Source: Limisphaerales bacterium (lineage in GTDB: Bacteria > Verrucomicrobiota > Verrucomicrobiia > Limisphaerales > UBA1100). From it: a DNA stretch of 64,000 nucleotides. The translations under genes and the position numbers were made by a program. Position 1 is the first letter of the stretch. Each line of letters starts with the position of its first letter. Below, one piece after another: positions 53,397-61,747 of this stretch. The notes beneath the pieces are model-generated. The model did no database searches. It saw nothing but the letters and a program-made list of their open reading frames with translations, and was not told where the DNA came from. Where the stretch lies: positions 52,980-116,979 of the forward strand of contig JACNJL010000045.1 in assembly GCA_014382585.1 (NCBI GenBank), given 5' to 3'.

Positions 53397-55871
53397 TTAC
53401 CTGCGGGGTTGTTGTGCGGGGGTACTCAGTGCCCCGAGTGGAATTTCCGGCAACGGACGGATGCGCGGTTCCGTCGCGTCCGTGTTTTTGTGGAGATGGG
53501 CTAACTCGTGCGCGACCAGCGCAAAGGCGTCGGCTCCGGTGAGCTTGCCGCCGGGTTGGGGTGTTTCCAGTTTGGCACCGGTGGGCAAAGTGAGCACGAT
53601 TTGCTGATCGCCAAAGGTAAGCGTGAGCACATGTGGGTTGGCGCCACTAAATTTTCCAAGGCGCGCGGGGAGCTTCTCAATGTTTGCCGTGTTCATTGTG
53701 GCCTTGATGGCTTGGGCTTGGGCGTCGGTCAGCTTGCCCTGCTGCTCGATGGGTCGGAGTTGTTGGTTGAAAAACTGCCGACGATTCCACGTGCCGTCCA
53801 CTTTGACGGTGGTGACCCAACCGGTGAATCCCGCGACCCCTCCCTGCGCATCCTTGAGCGAAAGTTTCTTGGGAATCACGCTGCGTTTTGGGTCTTGGTT
53901 GCCATTGCCCCGGTTAGGGTTGGCTTTGTCTTTGTCCAAGTTTTGCTGAATCCAGCGGGCTAACGTGCTGCTGCCGCGGCCGTATCCGCCGGGGAGTGGG
54001 CGTAGGTCCTTGGTTTGCAGCCGCGGCGGCGCGCCCCAATGCGCTGGAAAACGGCCTTTGCCTGGATTCGGGCGGGGGCTCGGCTTGACGACGGGCGGGT
54101 TTTTTCCACCGTAAAGCATTTTGTAAACTTCACGCGGGGAGCGGCGTTCGCCTTTGCGTTCGTCGAACCATGGGGAGCCGCCCAGAAACACGCGGCCGCG
54201 CGGAATTTTCATGCCGCCCTTTACCCATGTTTCGAACGTGGGCGCGCCGTCGTTTTTTCCGGCAGTCAAGGTTGCCAATTCCTGTTCGAGTTTGGTGATT
54301 TTGGCTTGGTGCGCCTTGAGGCCTTCCTGCGTAAATCGTGCGCGTCGGGCAAAATCTTTTAGCTTCGCAATCTCCCGCTCCAGCTCGGCAATACGTGCGG
54401 CGTTGTTGCCGCCGGTCGGGTTTGCCGGCCCGGCGCGACCGTCTTTGGTGATCGCGATATTGATCTTCACCGTTTTGGCCGGTGCTTTGTTGTTTTCAAA
54501 AACACGATTGTAATGGAGCACGATCGTGCCCTTGCCAATTGCCGTGGCAGCGAAAGTGGCCGTGGACATTCCGGGCGCGCCGACCAGTCCCGGACGGCCG
54601 CCGGATTGGGGGGAGACTTTACCCATCAGCTTGAGCACGCCTGCTGGCGTGGCATTGTTCCAAGTAAAACCGGTGGTCGGGTTGCCGCGTAATTTTACGC
54701 GCACGATGCTGCCCTGTTTCACCGTAATCGTTTTGCCATTTTCGGCCAGACCCAAGTGGAGTTGATGCGCCTCGGTGCGGCACTGCGCACAGTCTCCCGC
54801 GGGCAGCTCGCGTACGGGGGTGGGGGCTGGGCGACCGACAACGCGCGGGGGCGGCGGGATCTGTCGATTGGGAGTGGGTGCCTGTAAGCCCAGAACGATC
54901 GGTGGCCGTGGCACGGGCTGAATCTGGATGGCGCCGTTTTTTTTCTTCGCGTCCTTGGCGAGGTTTTCCTGAATCCATTTCCGTAACGTGCCGCTGCCTC
55001 GTCCGTAGCCGCCGGGAAGGGGACGGAGGTCGCGGGTTTGGCGAAGAGGCGGTGCGCCCCAGTGGGCGGGGAAGGCGTTGCCGTTGGGCGCTTTGAAAAC
55101 TTTTTTCGGCTTATCACCAGCCTTGTCAGCGAGGGTGATTTTGCCGAGGGCTACGCCATTGCGCGGGGCGTCATCCGCGATGCGACGATCCATAACGAAA
55201 CAGGAAGTCAACAAGCCTTGTTTGTCCGTGCGCACGTAACGCACCTCGTGCGGCGGCAATGCTTTGGCGGCGATGGCGGCGGCGGTTTTGTAAATCTCAT
55301 CGAGTGTTTTAGCCGGGGCACCTTTTTTGTTTTTGCCGACGGTCGTTTCATTTTCAACGAAACCGTTTGGGGCAGCACCGGGGCCGGCACGGCGATTGAA
55401 CTCTTCATAAACGCGCCCCACTACTTGATTATTTTTCACAATAATCGTGGTCGTGTGGCCGAAGCCAAACGCGCTGGAGAAGCCGACGGTGTATTGGTAG
55501 TTGCCGCCGCATTTCATTTTCGCCTTGGCCCACGCCTCGAGCGCGGTCTTCACCTTGGCGATGTCGGCCGGATTCACCTTGGGCGCGTTGAGAGGGGGGG
55601 CAACTGGATCCGGATTTGGAGCGGGGGCAGGTCCGGGAACAAGTTTGATTTTCCCGACCACAGGTTGTTCGCAATGGGCGCATTTGCCGGATTGGGTGCT
55701 GCAGGTTTTGCAGAGTTTGAAGGCGCCGCTGCTGGTGTGGTTTTCGCATTTTGTGCATTTGCCGATGCTGGAAATGTACGCGAGCTTGCTGCACTTGGGG
55801 CAGAGCGCGGCCCAAGCATTGAGGGTAAATACTGCCAGTACGATGGCGAGGAGCAGGTTAGTTTTTTTCAT
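53397..55871 (-). CDS. Exported multidomain protein with a chagasin-like (I42) protease-inhibitor domain
   Basis: 824 residues from ATG 55871, with a signal peptide (about 1-22). In order: a Cys-rich zinc-ribbon region (23-70, CxxC pairs), a DUF6174-like domain (about 100-240), a 40-residue module (266-305: PAHWGAPPLRQTRDLRPLPG, GYGRGSGTLRKWIQENL), a Pro-rich linker, a chagasin/I42 domain (about 375-475) with the cysteine-protease-binding loop GNPTTGFTWN, a coiled coil (492-537), a second copy of the 40-residue module (607-647), and an end domain (676-795) that recalls the emfourin protease inhibitor and contains HELAH at 788-792. The start lies 14 bp inside the end of the VIT-vWA gene, so the two are coupled. 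Likely an envelope protease-control protein. Confidence 0.75.
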   Translation of the reverse strand: MKKTNLLLAIVLAVFTLNAWAALCPKCSKLAYISSIGKCTKCENHTSSGAFKLCKTCSTQSGKCAHCEQPVVGKIKLVPGPAPAPNPDPVAPPLNAPKVNPADIAKVKTALEAWAKAKMKCGGNYQYTVGFSSAFGFGHTTTIIVKNNQVVGRVYEEFNRRAGPGAAPNGFVENETTVGKNKKGAPAKTLDEIYKTAAAIAAKALPPHEVRYVRTDKQGLLTSCFVMDRRIADDAPRNGVALGKITLADKAGDKPKKVFKAPNGNAFPAHWGAPPLRQTRDLRPLPGGYGRGSGTLRKWIQENLAKDAKKKNGAIQIQPVPRPPIVLGLQAPTPNRQIPPPPRVVGRPAPTPVRELPAGDCAQCRTEAHQLHLGLAENGKTITVKQGSIVRVKLRGNPTTGFTWNNATPAGVLKLMGKVSPQSGGRPGLVGAPGMSTATFAATAIGKGTIVLHYNRVFENNKAPAKTVKINIAITKDGRAGPANPTGGNNAARIAELEREIAKLKDFARRARFTQEGLKAHQAKITKLEQELATLTAGKNDGAPTFETWVKGGMKIPRGRVFLGGSPWFDERKGERRSPREVYKMLYGGKNPPVVKPSPRPNPGKGRFPAHWGAPPRLQTKDLRPLPGGYGRGSSTLARWIQQNLDKDKANPNRGNGNQDPKRSVIPKKLSLKDAQGGVAGFTGWVTTVKVDGTWNRRQFFNQQLRPIEQQGKLTDAQAQAIKATMNTANIEKLPARLGKFSGANPHVLTLTFGDQQIVLTLPTGAKLETPQPGGKLTGADAFALVAHELAHLHKNTDATEPRIRPLPEIPLGALSTPAQQPRR

Positions 55872-58269
55872 TTTTGGTGTCTTCAAAGATTTCGTAGATG
55901 GTTCCGTTCAGCACAAACTGCACATTGCGGCCGAGGGCCAGCCATTGGGCGGCCTTGGGTTCCTTGGCGAGGAGTGTGAAGTAGGCGTCGCTGTTAAATT
56001 TGACGCGCGTGCGCTTGGCCTTGGCGACTTCGGCGGTTTGCACGGAGCTGTCCACCCAATAGCGTTCGTTCTGCGTAAAGTTTTTGCCGGCGGCAAATCG
56101 CATCGGCTGTGACACGGTGCGGGTTTTGCCGATTTGGCCATTGGCATTGCGGCGTCCGGGCGCGTAAAATTGCGCCCCCCCACCGCCCAAACCACCGCCG
56201 GGGGCGTTGGAGCCCGGAGCGGGAATGCCTCCCCCCGCCGCACCTTCGCCGCGATAGCCGAAGTTGGCTTGTTGCGCCTCGCGACTGCTGAGGGCGGAAG
56301 CGGCCTGAACCTTGGCTTCTTTTAACAGTTTATTGGCGCGCGCGCTGCCGACGGCTTGGTCGCCGCTTTTGTCCGCCTTAAAGGCATCGTACTGCGCCCG
56401 GGCTTGCGCGAGCACTTGGCGGTCGGCCTCGAAGTTGCGCAGCGTGCGCTGGGCGACGGGCACGCCGCGTTGTTTTTCATCTTCGATGATGAGGTACGCG
56501 GTGTACGGCGTCACGATGCCATACTGGCGCGCGAGTTGGGTGACCTCTTCTTTGATTTCTTTTTTCTCGCCGTGCAGCCGGATTTCATCGAGTAAAAAAC
56601 CGACCCGCCGCGTGGCCCACAGGCGCGGGATGAAGGAGTGATCGGCGTGTGCGGGGAAGGTCACCGGAAATTCAAATTGCGTTTTTTTGCCGGCCAACGT
56701 GCCCTCAAGCAACACGTCGCCCTTGCCGTTGCCTTTGTAACGGCCGACGAGCACGAGCTCTTCGCCCTTAAATAAATCAGGCAGCGGGTTGGGGTAGAGC
56801 TTGCTTACGCGAATGCCGTTGGGAAATTTCAGCTTGGGATTGGATAGCACGGGTTCTTTGATTTTTGTGTAAAAACTGGAGACCTTCACTTCGATGTCTT
56901 CGTTGGGTGTGACGTAAGTGGAACTGGCGCGGGTTTCCTCGGTGATTTTATCGAGCAAATGCGCGTTCACATCCGTGCCGATGCCGAAGCAAAACACGCG
57001 GCTTTTACCGGCGGCGGCGTCGACGTTTTTCACAATTTGGCCTTCGCCGGTGATTCCGATGGTGGGACGACCGTCGGTGAGGAAAATTACAAGGAACGGT
57101 CGATCGCTTTTCTCCGGCTTAAGGTCAAGGGCCTCGGTGAGTGCGGCGTTGATGGCGGTGCCGCCGATGGGTTTGAGATCGCGAATGAAGTCCAGTGCCT
57201 GTTTGCGATTGCCGGAGCTGGCTTTTTTGAGGCCGCCGAAGAGCGAATCGGTTTCAGTGGAAAAACGCACGACTTCGAAGCGGTCGCCGTCATTCAAATT
57301 CGCCACGCAAAATTGGAATGCTTTTTTCGCTTGCTCGAGCTTGTTGCCGGCCATCGAGCCGGAGGTGTCGATGACAAAGGCGATGTCTTTTTCGGTGACT
57401 TCGCCTTTCGCTGCGTCCACGCCCGGCGCGGCGAGCATCAGGAAGTAGCCTTCATTGCCTTCGCGATGGGCGATGACGTTCACGTTGATGTCTTTTTGCT
57501 TGGGCGAATAGAAAAGGGAGAAGTTGCTGTTGGGCCGCACGCCTTTGCCCTCGAAAGCGATGGCCGCTTTTTTGGAGCCGCTGCGTTTCACTTCCACATC
57601 GTGTGTGGGCGAGTAGATTGCTTTCACCGGCACCTTGGAATCCAACTGCACGTTGATGGATAGATTCTCAATCGGTTTGGCCGAGTACTTCGCGGTGTTC
57701 AGCGGGAACGTGTAGCTCACGAGGCCGGCGTCATTTTTCAACACCTGATTGTAAGTGAGCTTGATGCGCTTGGTGCCGTGCGCCTCGAAGGGGAAAATGC
57801 GCACCTTGAACAAATCCTGCTCCGCAAATTCCAGCAGCGCGGGATCTTTCATCGAGCGCACGATGTCGGTGTAAATTTTGCGCGCCTTTTTGGCGTCCAG
57901 CAATTCGGCCTTCTGCAGTTTGCCGTTGATCTCCATTTGGAATTTTTCGATGGCCGCACCCTTGGGCACCGGAAACAAAAACGTGCCTTCCTGTCGGCGC
58001 GGATTGGGATTGTAAAAAACCTGCTCCACCGTGGTGTGGGCGACTTGGTTTTCGATTTTCACATCCACCTTCTGCGAGCGCAGCTCCAGCGGCGCAAACA
58101 CCGGATGCGGAATCGGCCGAGGCCAAGGCCGCGGCGGGATGATAATGGGCGGATGCGGATGCGGCAAAATGCGAACATCGTGGCAAATAATCAGCCCGCC
58201 CGCGTGGGATTGAAAAGAAGGCGCCAAGGCCATAAGGGCCAACAAGGAAGCAAACAGCATTTTTCTCAT
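55858..58269 (-). CDS. VIT and vWA domain protein (inter-alpha-trypsin inhibitor heavy-chain-like)
   Basis: 803 residues from ATG 58269 with a signal peptide (MRKMLFASLLALMALAPS). A His/Pro-rich segment is followed by a VIT domain (about 58-180: VDVKIENQVAHTTVEQVFYN, GTFLFPVPKGAAIEKFQM). The vWA domain follows with the metal-binding motif DTSGSMAG (about 302-309) and later MIDAS parts (IGGTAINAALTEALDL, VIFLTDGRPT). A Gly/Pro-rich C-terminal region (about 690-740) precedes a short end domain. The VIT-vWA pair is the hallmark of inter-alpha-trypsin inhibitor heavy chains and of exported bacterial relatives. The next gene, overlapping by 14 bp, encodes a protease-inhibitor-like protein. Confidence 0.92.
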   Translation of the reverse strand: MRKMLFASLLALMALAPSFQSHAGGLIICHDVRILPHPHPPIIIPPRPWPRPIPHPVFAPLELRSQKVDVKIENQVAHTTVEQVFYNPNPRRQEGTFLFPVPKGAAIEKFQMEINGKLQKAELLDAKKARKIYTDIVRSMKDPALLEFAEQDLFKVRIFPFEAHGTKRIKLTYNQVLKNDAGLVSYTFPLNTAKYSAKPIENLSINVQLDSKVPVKAIYSPTHDVEVKRSGSKKAAIAFEGKGVRPNSNFSLFYSPKQKDINVNVIAHREGNEGYFLMLAAPGVDAAKGEVTEKDIAFVIDTSGSMAGNKLEQAKKAFQFCVANLNDGDRFEVVRFSTETDSLFGGLKKASSGNRKQALDFIRDLKPIGGTAINAALTEALDLKPEKSDRPFLVIFLTDGRPTIGITGEGQIVKNVDAAAGKSRVFCFGIGTDVNAHLLDKITEETRASSTYVTPNEDIEVKVSSFYTKIKEPVLSNPKLKFPNGIRVSKLYPNPLPDLFKGEELVLVGRYKGNGKGDVLLEGTLAGKKTQFEFPVTFPAHADHSFIPRLWATRRVGFLLDEIRLHGEKKEIKEEVTQLARQYGIVTPYTAYLIIEDEKQRGVPVAQRTLRNFEADRQVLAQARAQYDAFKADKSGDQAVGSARANKLLKEAKVQAASALSSREAQQANFGYRGEGAAGGGIPAPGSNAPGGGLGGGGAQFYAPGRRNANGQIGKTRTVSQPMRFAAGKNFTQNERYWVDSSVQTAEVAKAKRTRVKFNSDAYFTLLAKEPKAAQWLALGRNVQFVLNGTIYEIFEDTKNEKN

Positions 58270-58283
58270 AGGTAGTAGACGTT

Positions 58284-58338
58284 TCAAGCGGTCAAAATAC
58301 TCCCATTTACAGTGGTGTCACGCCTTTTGACCGCTTGA
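58284..58338. promoter_or_regulatory. 14-bp inverted repeat between divergent genes (candidate operator)
   Basis: TCAAGCGGTCAAAA (58284-58297) and its exact complement TTTTGACCGCTTGA (58325-58338) are separated by 27 bp, between the VIT-vWA gene and the FG-GAP gene. Each arm contains TTGACC, usable as a -35 box on either strand. The 10-mer TTGACCGCTT recurs at 61713-61722, before the amidohydrolase gene. Confidence 0.6.
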
Positions 58339-58369
58339 CGCTGATCGACTGCCGTCCCACACTCTGCCC

Positions 58370-59662
58370 ATGCAAAAGCACTTTTTCTTGGCCGTTGGTC
58401 TGTTGTCCCTTTCGCTTACTATTGCCAATGCCGCTGATTACAAAATCCACACTTGGACCAAGCATCATCTCACGCCGCATTTCTGGTCTGAAGGCGGGCA
58501 CTTTGGAGATTTTAACAAGGACGGCCAAGGCGATGTGGTCGTGGGCCCGTACTGGTACGCGGGGCCGGATTTCAAAAAGCGCCACACCATCTACGATGAT
58601 TCCCCCGCCTTCGAGATGATGAAGGACGGCAAAAAAATCAAAGTGGCCGGCTACAAGGGCGAGCTCAGCGGCAGCAACGGGTATTCCAACAATTTCCTCA
58701 CCTACACCTACGACTTCAACAGCGACGGCTGGAAGGATGTGCTCGTGTTTGGCTGGCCGGGCAAAGACACCACCTGGTACGAGAATCCCAAAAACAAAAA
58801 AGGCCCCTGGAAAGGTCACAACATTTTTCCCGTGAGCGATGGCGAATCCCCCCGTCTTGAGGACATGAACGGAGACGGCAAGCCGGAGATTCTGGTCTTC
58901 CGCGACAAACACCTCGGCTACGGTCAAGCCGATTGGAATGATCCCACCAAGGAATGGAAGTTCATCAAGATCAGCACCCCCGGCAAGTGGCACCGCTACT
59001 CACACGGCTATGGCGCAGGCGATATAAATGGCGATGGCCGTAAGGATATTCTGGAAGCAGCCGGCTGGTGGGAGCAGCCCAAGAACGTTGATGGCGCCAC
59101 CCCGTGGAAATTTCATGCGGCCCCCTTCGGTGCCGGGGGCGCTCAAATGTACACCTATGACGTGGACGCCGATGGCGACAATGATGTCATCACCTCACTC
59201 GCCGCCCACGGCTATGGCCTTGCGTGGATTGAGCAGACCGCTCCCAACCAGTGGAAACAAAACACCATCATCAACGCCAAGCCCGAGGAAAGCCCTTACG
59301 GCGTCAAGTTCAGCCAGCTTCATGCCATTGATCTAGCTGACATCGACGGCGATGGCTTGCTCGACATCATCACCGGCAAACGCTTCTGGGCGCATGGCCC
59401 CAAGGGAGATCAGGAACCCAGCGCTCCAGCCGTGCTGTACTGGTTTCAACTCACGCGCAAGGGCAAGACCGTCGAGTACATCCCGCATCAGATCGATGAC
59501 AATTCCGGCGTCGGCACCCAAGTCGCCGCCGGCGATGTGAACGGCGATGGCACGCTCGACATCGTGGTCGGCAACAAAAAAGGCGCCTTCGTTCATCTGC
59601 ACACGGTCAAGAAGGTCAGCAAAAAGCAGTGGCAAGCGGCGCAGCCCAAGCGGATTCATTGA
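58370..59662 (+). CDS. Exported FG-GAP/VCBS repeat protein
   Basis: 430 residues with a signal peptide (MQKHFFLAVGLLSLSLTIANA). The rest is a seven-bladed-type propeller built from FG-GAP/VCBS repeats with Ca-binding turns: GDFNKDGQGDVVVG, DFNSDGWKDVLVFG, DMNGDGKPEILVF, DINGDGRKDILEA, DVDADGDNDVITS, DIDGDGLLDIITG and DVNGDGTLDIVVG. Such proteins are common in this phylum near sulfatases and amidohydrolases and may bind or process polysaccharides. It starts the co-directional run 58370-64000. The inverted repeat at 58284-58338 lies between it and the divergent VIT-vWA gene. Confidence 0.88.
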   Translation: MQKHFFLAVGLLSLSLTIANAADYKIHTWTKHHLTPHFWSEGGHFGDFNKDGQGDVVVGPYWYAGPDFKKRHTIYDDSPAFEMMKDGKKIKVAGYKGELSGSNGYSNNFLTYTYDFNSDGWKDVLVFGWPGKDTTWYENPKNKKGPWKGHNIFPVSDGESPRLEDMNGDGKPEILVFRDKHLGYGQADWNDPTKEWKFIKISTPGKWHRYSHGYGAGDINGDGRKDILEAAGWWEQPKNVDGATPWKFHAAPFGAGGAQMYTYDVDADGDNDVITSLAAHGYGLAWIEQTAPNQWKQNTIINAKPEESPYGVKFSQLHAIDLADIDGDGLLDIITGKRFWAHGPKGDQEPSAPAVLYWFQLTRKGKTVEYIPHQIDDNSGVGTQVAAGDVNGDGTLDIVVGNKKGAFVHLHTVKKVSKKQWQAAQPKRIH

Positions 59663-59672
59663 GAAGTAATCA

Positions 59673-60308
59673 ATGAAACCCACCTTCATAGCTTTGTTGG
59701 CTTTGTGTCTGCCTTTGACGGGTGCAGACAAGAAGAAACCCGGCACCGTCCTTTGGGAATTCAAAACGGGAAGTTCTGTGCTCTCCTCACCCGCCATCGG
59801 CTCTGATGGCACGGTTTTCGTCGGGTCATTTGACGACAAGCTCTATGCCATCAATGGCAAGAGTGGGGTCAAGCTATGGGAAATTGAAACGGGAAATGCT
59901 GTGTTCTCCTCCCCCGCCATCGGCTCTGATGGCACGGTTTACGTGGGGTCAGATGACAAAAAGCTCTATGCCATCAATGGCAAGACTGGGGATAAGCTAT
60001 GGGAATTTGTAACGGGAGGTCAGGTATTTTCCTCCCCCGCCATCGGTTCTGATGGCACGGTGTACGTTGGGTCAAGGGACAACAGTCTCTATGCCATCAA
60101 TGGCAAGACTGGGGATAAGCTATGGGAATTTGTAACGGGAGGTCAGGTGTTCTCCTCCCCCGCCATCGGTTCTGATGGTACGGTGTACGTTGGGTCAGAT
60201 GACAACAAGCTCTATGCCATCAAGACCGACTCCAAAGGCCTAGCCAAAAGCCCGTGGCCCATGCGTGGGCAGAATGCGCGGCATACGGGGCGTGCACCCA
60301 AGAAATAA
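59673..60308 (+). CDS. Exported PQQ-like beta-propeller repeat protein with four near-identical blades
   Basis: 211 residues with a signal peptide (MKPTFIALLALCLPLTGA). Four repeats of 41 residues follow, each with SSPAIGSDGTVYVGS and LYAINGKTG, as in PQQ-like (outer membrane BamB-type) propellers. A full propeller normally needs six to eight blades, so the protein may be shortened, may join with another chain, or may vary in blade number. The tail (PWPMRGQNARHTGRAPKK) is the usual end of this family in Verrucomicrobiota. The 123-bp repeats are very alike in DNA. It starts 11 bp after the FG-GAP gene and ends 7 bp before the sulfatase gene. Confidence 0.85.
   Translation: MKPTFIALLALCLPLTGADKKKPGTVLWEFKTGSSVLSSPAIGSDGTVFVGSFDDKLYAINGKSGVKLWEIETGNAVFSSPAIGSDGTVYVGSDDKKLYAINGKTGDKLWEFVTGGQVFSSPAIGSDGTVYVGSRDNSLYAINGKTGDKLWEFVTGGQVFSSPAIGSDGTVYVGSDDNKLYAIKTDSKGLAKSPWPMRGQNARHTGRAPKK
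59751..60224 (+). repeat. Tandem 123-bp repeats within the propeller gene
   Basis: Units begin at 59751, 59874, 59997 and 60120. Units 3 and 4 differ at only a handful of bases over their shared length, which points to recent duplication or gene conversion. The period is a multiple of three, so gain or loss of units keeps the frame. Confidence 0.85.
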
Positions 60309-60314
60309 TTTAAA

Positions 60315-61697
60315 ATGAAAAAACAAATCCTCTTTGCCCTCGTAGCACTACTGCTCGCCCTGCCATCATCGCAGGCCGCCAAGCCCAATTTCATCGTCGT
60401 TTTCTGTGATGATCTTGGCTACGGCGATATTGGGCCATTCGGCTCCACGAAACACGCCACGCCGGTATTGGACAAGATGGCCAAGGAAGGCATGAAGCTA
60501 ACCGACTTCTATTCCACCTGCCCAGTCTGCACGCCTTCGCGTTCCAGCCTCATGACCGGCTGTTATCCGCGCCGCGTGAATATGCACGTGGATGAAAAAA
60601 ACCTGTGCGTGCTTTTTCCCGCCGCCCGCAAGGGCCTCAACCCCAGCGAGATCACCGTGGCCGAGGTGCTCAAAAAAGAAGGCTACACAACCATGTGCAT
60701 CGGCAAATGGCACCTGGGCGATCACCCCGATTTCATGCCCACCAGCCAGGGCTTCGATCATTACTTTGGCATCCCCTACAGCAACGACATGAACCGCAAG
60801 CAGGTACCGTTGCCCTTGGTGCGCGATCTTGAGGTAATTGAGGATAGCGTACAGCGCGATACCACCATCACCACGCAGTACACCGCTGAGGCGGTAAAAT
60901 TCATCAAGGCCAACAGCAAAAAGCCATTCTTTCTTTACCTGCCACACACCGCCGTGCATCTGCCGCTGGTGCCTGGCGAGAAATTCAAGGGCACCAGCAA
61001 GGACGGCCCCTACGGCGACTGGGTGCAGGAGATCGATTGGTCCATGGGCGAACTTTTCAAGGCGCTGAAAGCCGAAGGCATCGATGAAAATACTTTTGTT
61101 CTCTTTACCAGCGACAACGGTTCCTTCCGCGAGAAGCAAGGCAGCAACCTCCCTCTGCGTGGACGCAAGGGCCGTACTGATGAAGGCGGCATGCGTGTTC
61201 CCTGCGTCGTGCGTTGGCCGGGCAAAATCCCCGCCGGCACCAGCAGTGGCGCGCTCACCAGTACGCTGGACATCCTGCCCACCCTCGCCGCAATCGCCGG
61301 CGGCAAAACACCCACCGACCGTATTATCGACGGCAAAAATATTTGGCCCATTCTCAGCGGCAAATCACAAGCCCACCCGCGTGAGGCTTATTACTATTAC
61401 CAAATGGATCAGTTGCAGGCCGTGCGCTCCGGCGTCTGGAAACTTTTCATGGCGATGGATTCCAAGAAACGAAACTGGGGCAAGCCCGAAGGCAAAAAGG
61501 AGTTAAAACTTTTCAACCTCGCCAAGGACATTCACGAAGACCGCAACGTCGCCGCTGAAAACCCGAAAGTGGTCAAGCAACTGCTCGCCTACGCCGAGGC
61601 CGCCCGTAAAGACCTCGGCGACACCAACCGCCCCGGCAAAGGCCAGCGCGAGGCCGGCTGGGTAGACAAGGCTTCACCTCGGTTGTTGAAGCAATAA
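60315..61697 (+). CDS. Exported sulfatase (S1 family)
   Basis: 460 residues with a signal peptide (MKKQILFALVALLLALPSSQA). It hydrolyses sulfate esters. The catalytic Cys72 lies in VCTPSRSSLMTG (CxPxR), which must be oxidised to formylglycine by a maturation enzyme not in this window. Metal residues are Asp32-Asp33 (FCDDLGYGDIG) and the later FTSDNGSFREKQG; GKWHLGD supplies further active-site residues. Length is normal. It sits in a run with FG-GAP, propeller and amidohydrolase genes and is probably part of the breakdown of sulfated polysaccharides, as is usual in marine Verrucomicrobiota. The exact substrate is not evident. Confidence 0.95.
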   Translation: MKKQILFALVALLLALPSSQAAKPNFIVVFCDDLGYGDIGPFGSTKHATPVLDKMAKEGMKLTDFYSTCPVCTPSRSSLMTGCYPRRVNMHVDEKNLCVLFPAARKGLNPSEITVAEVLKKEGYTTMCIGKWHLGDHPDFMPTSQGFDHYFGIPYSNDMNRKQVPLPLVRDLEVIEDSVQRDTTITTQYTAEAVKFIKANSKKPFFLYLPHTAVHLPLVPGEKFKGTSKDGPYGDWVQEIDWSMGELFKALKAEGIDENTFVLFTSDNGSFREKQGSNLPLRGRKGRTDEGGMRVPCVVRWPGKIPAGTSSGALTSTLDILPTLAAIAGGKTPTDRIIDGKNIWPILSGKSQAHPREAYYYYQMDQLQAVRSGVWKLFMAMDSKKRNWGKPEGKKELKLFNLAKDIHEDRNVAAENPKVVKQLLAYAEAARKDLGDTNRPGKGQREAGWVDKASPRLLKQ

Positions 61698-61747
61698 TCG
61701 ACTTCATCTCGCTTGACCGCTTTCGTGGGGACTGCCAACAATTGGGC

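Noticed and set aside
53397..53530. Zinc metallopeptidase based on HELAH in the 824-residue protein
   Set aside because: Only the HExxH part is seen, with no clear third ligand or peptidase fold around it; chance or an inhibitor-type domain is more likely.
59751..60224. CRISPR-like or satellite array
   Set aside because: The 123-bp units are coding, contiguous without spacers, and match propeller blades.
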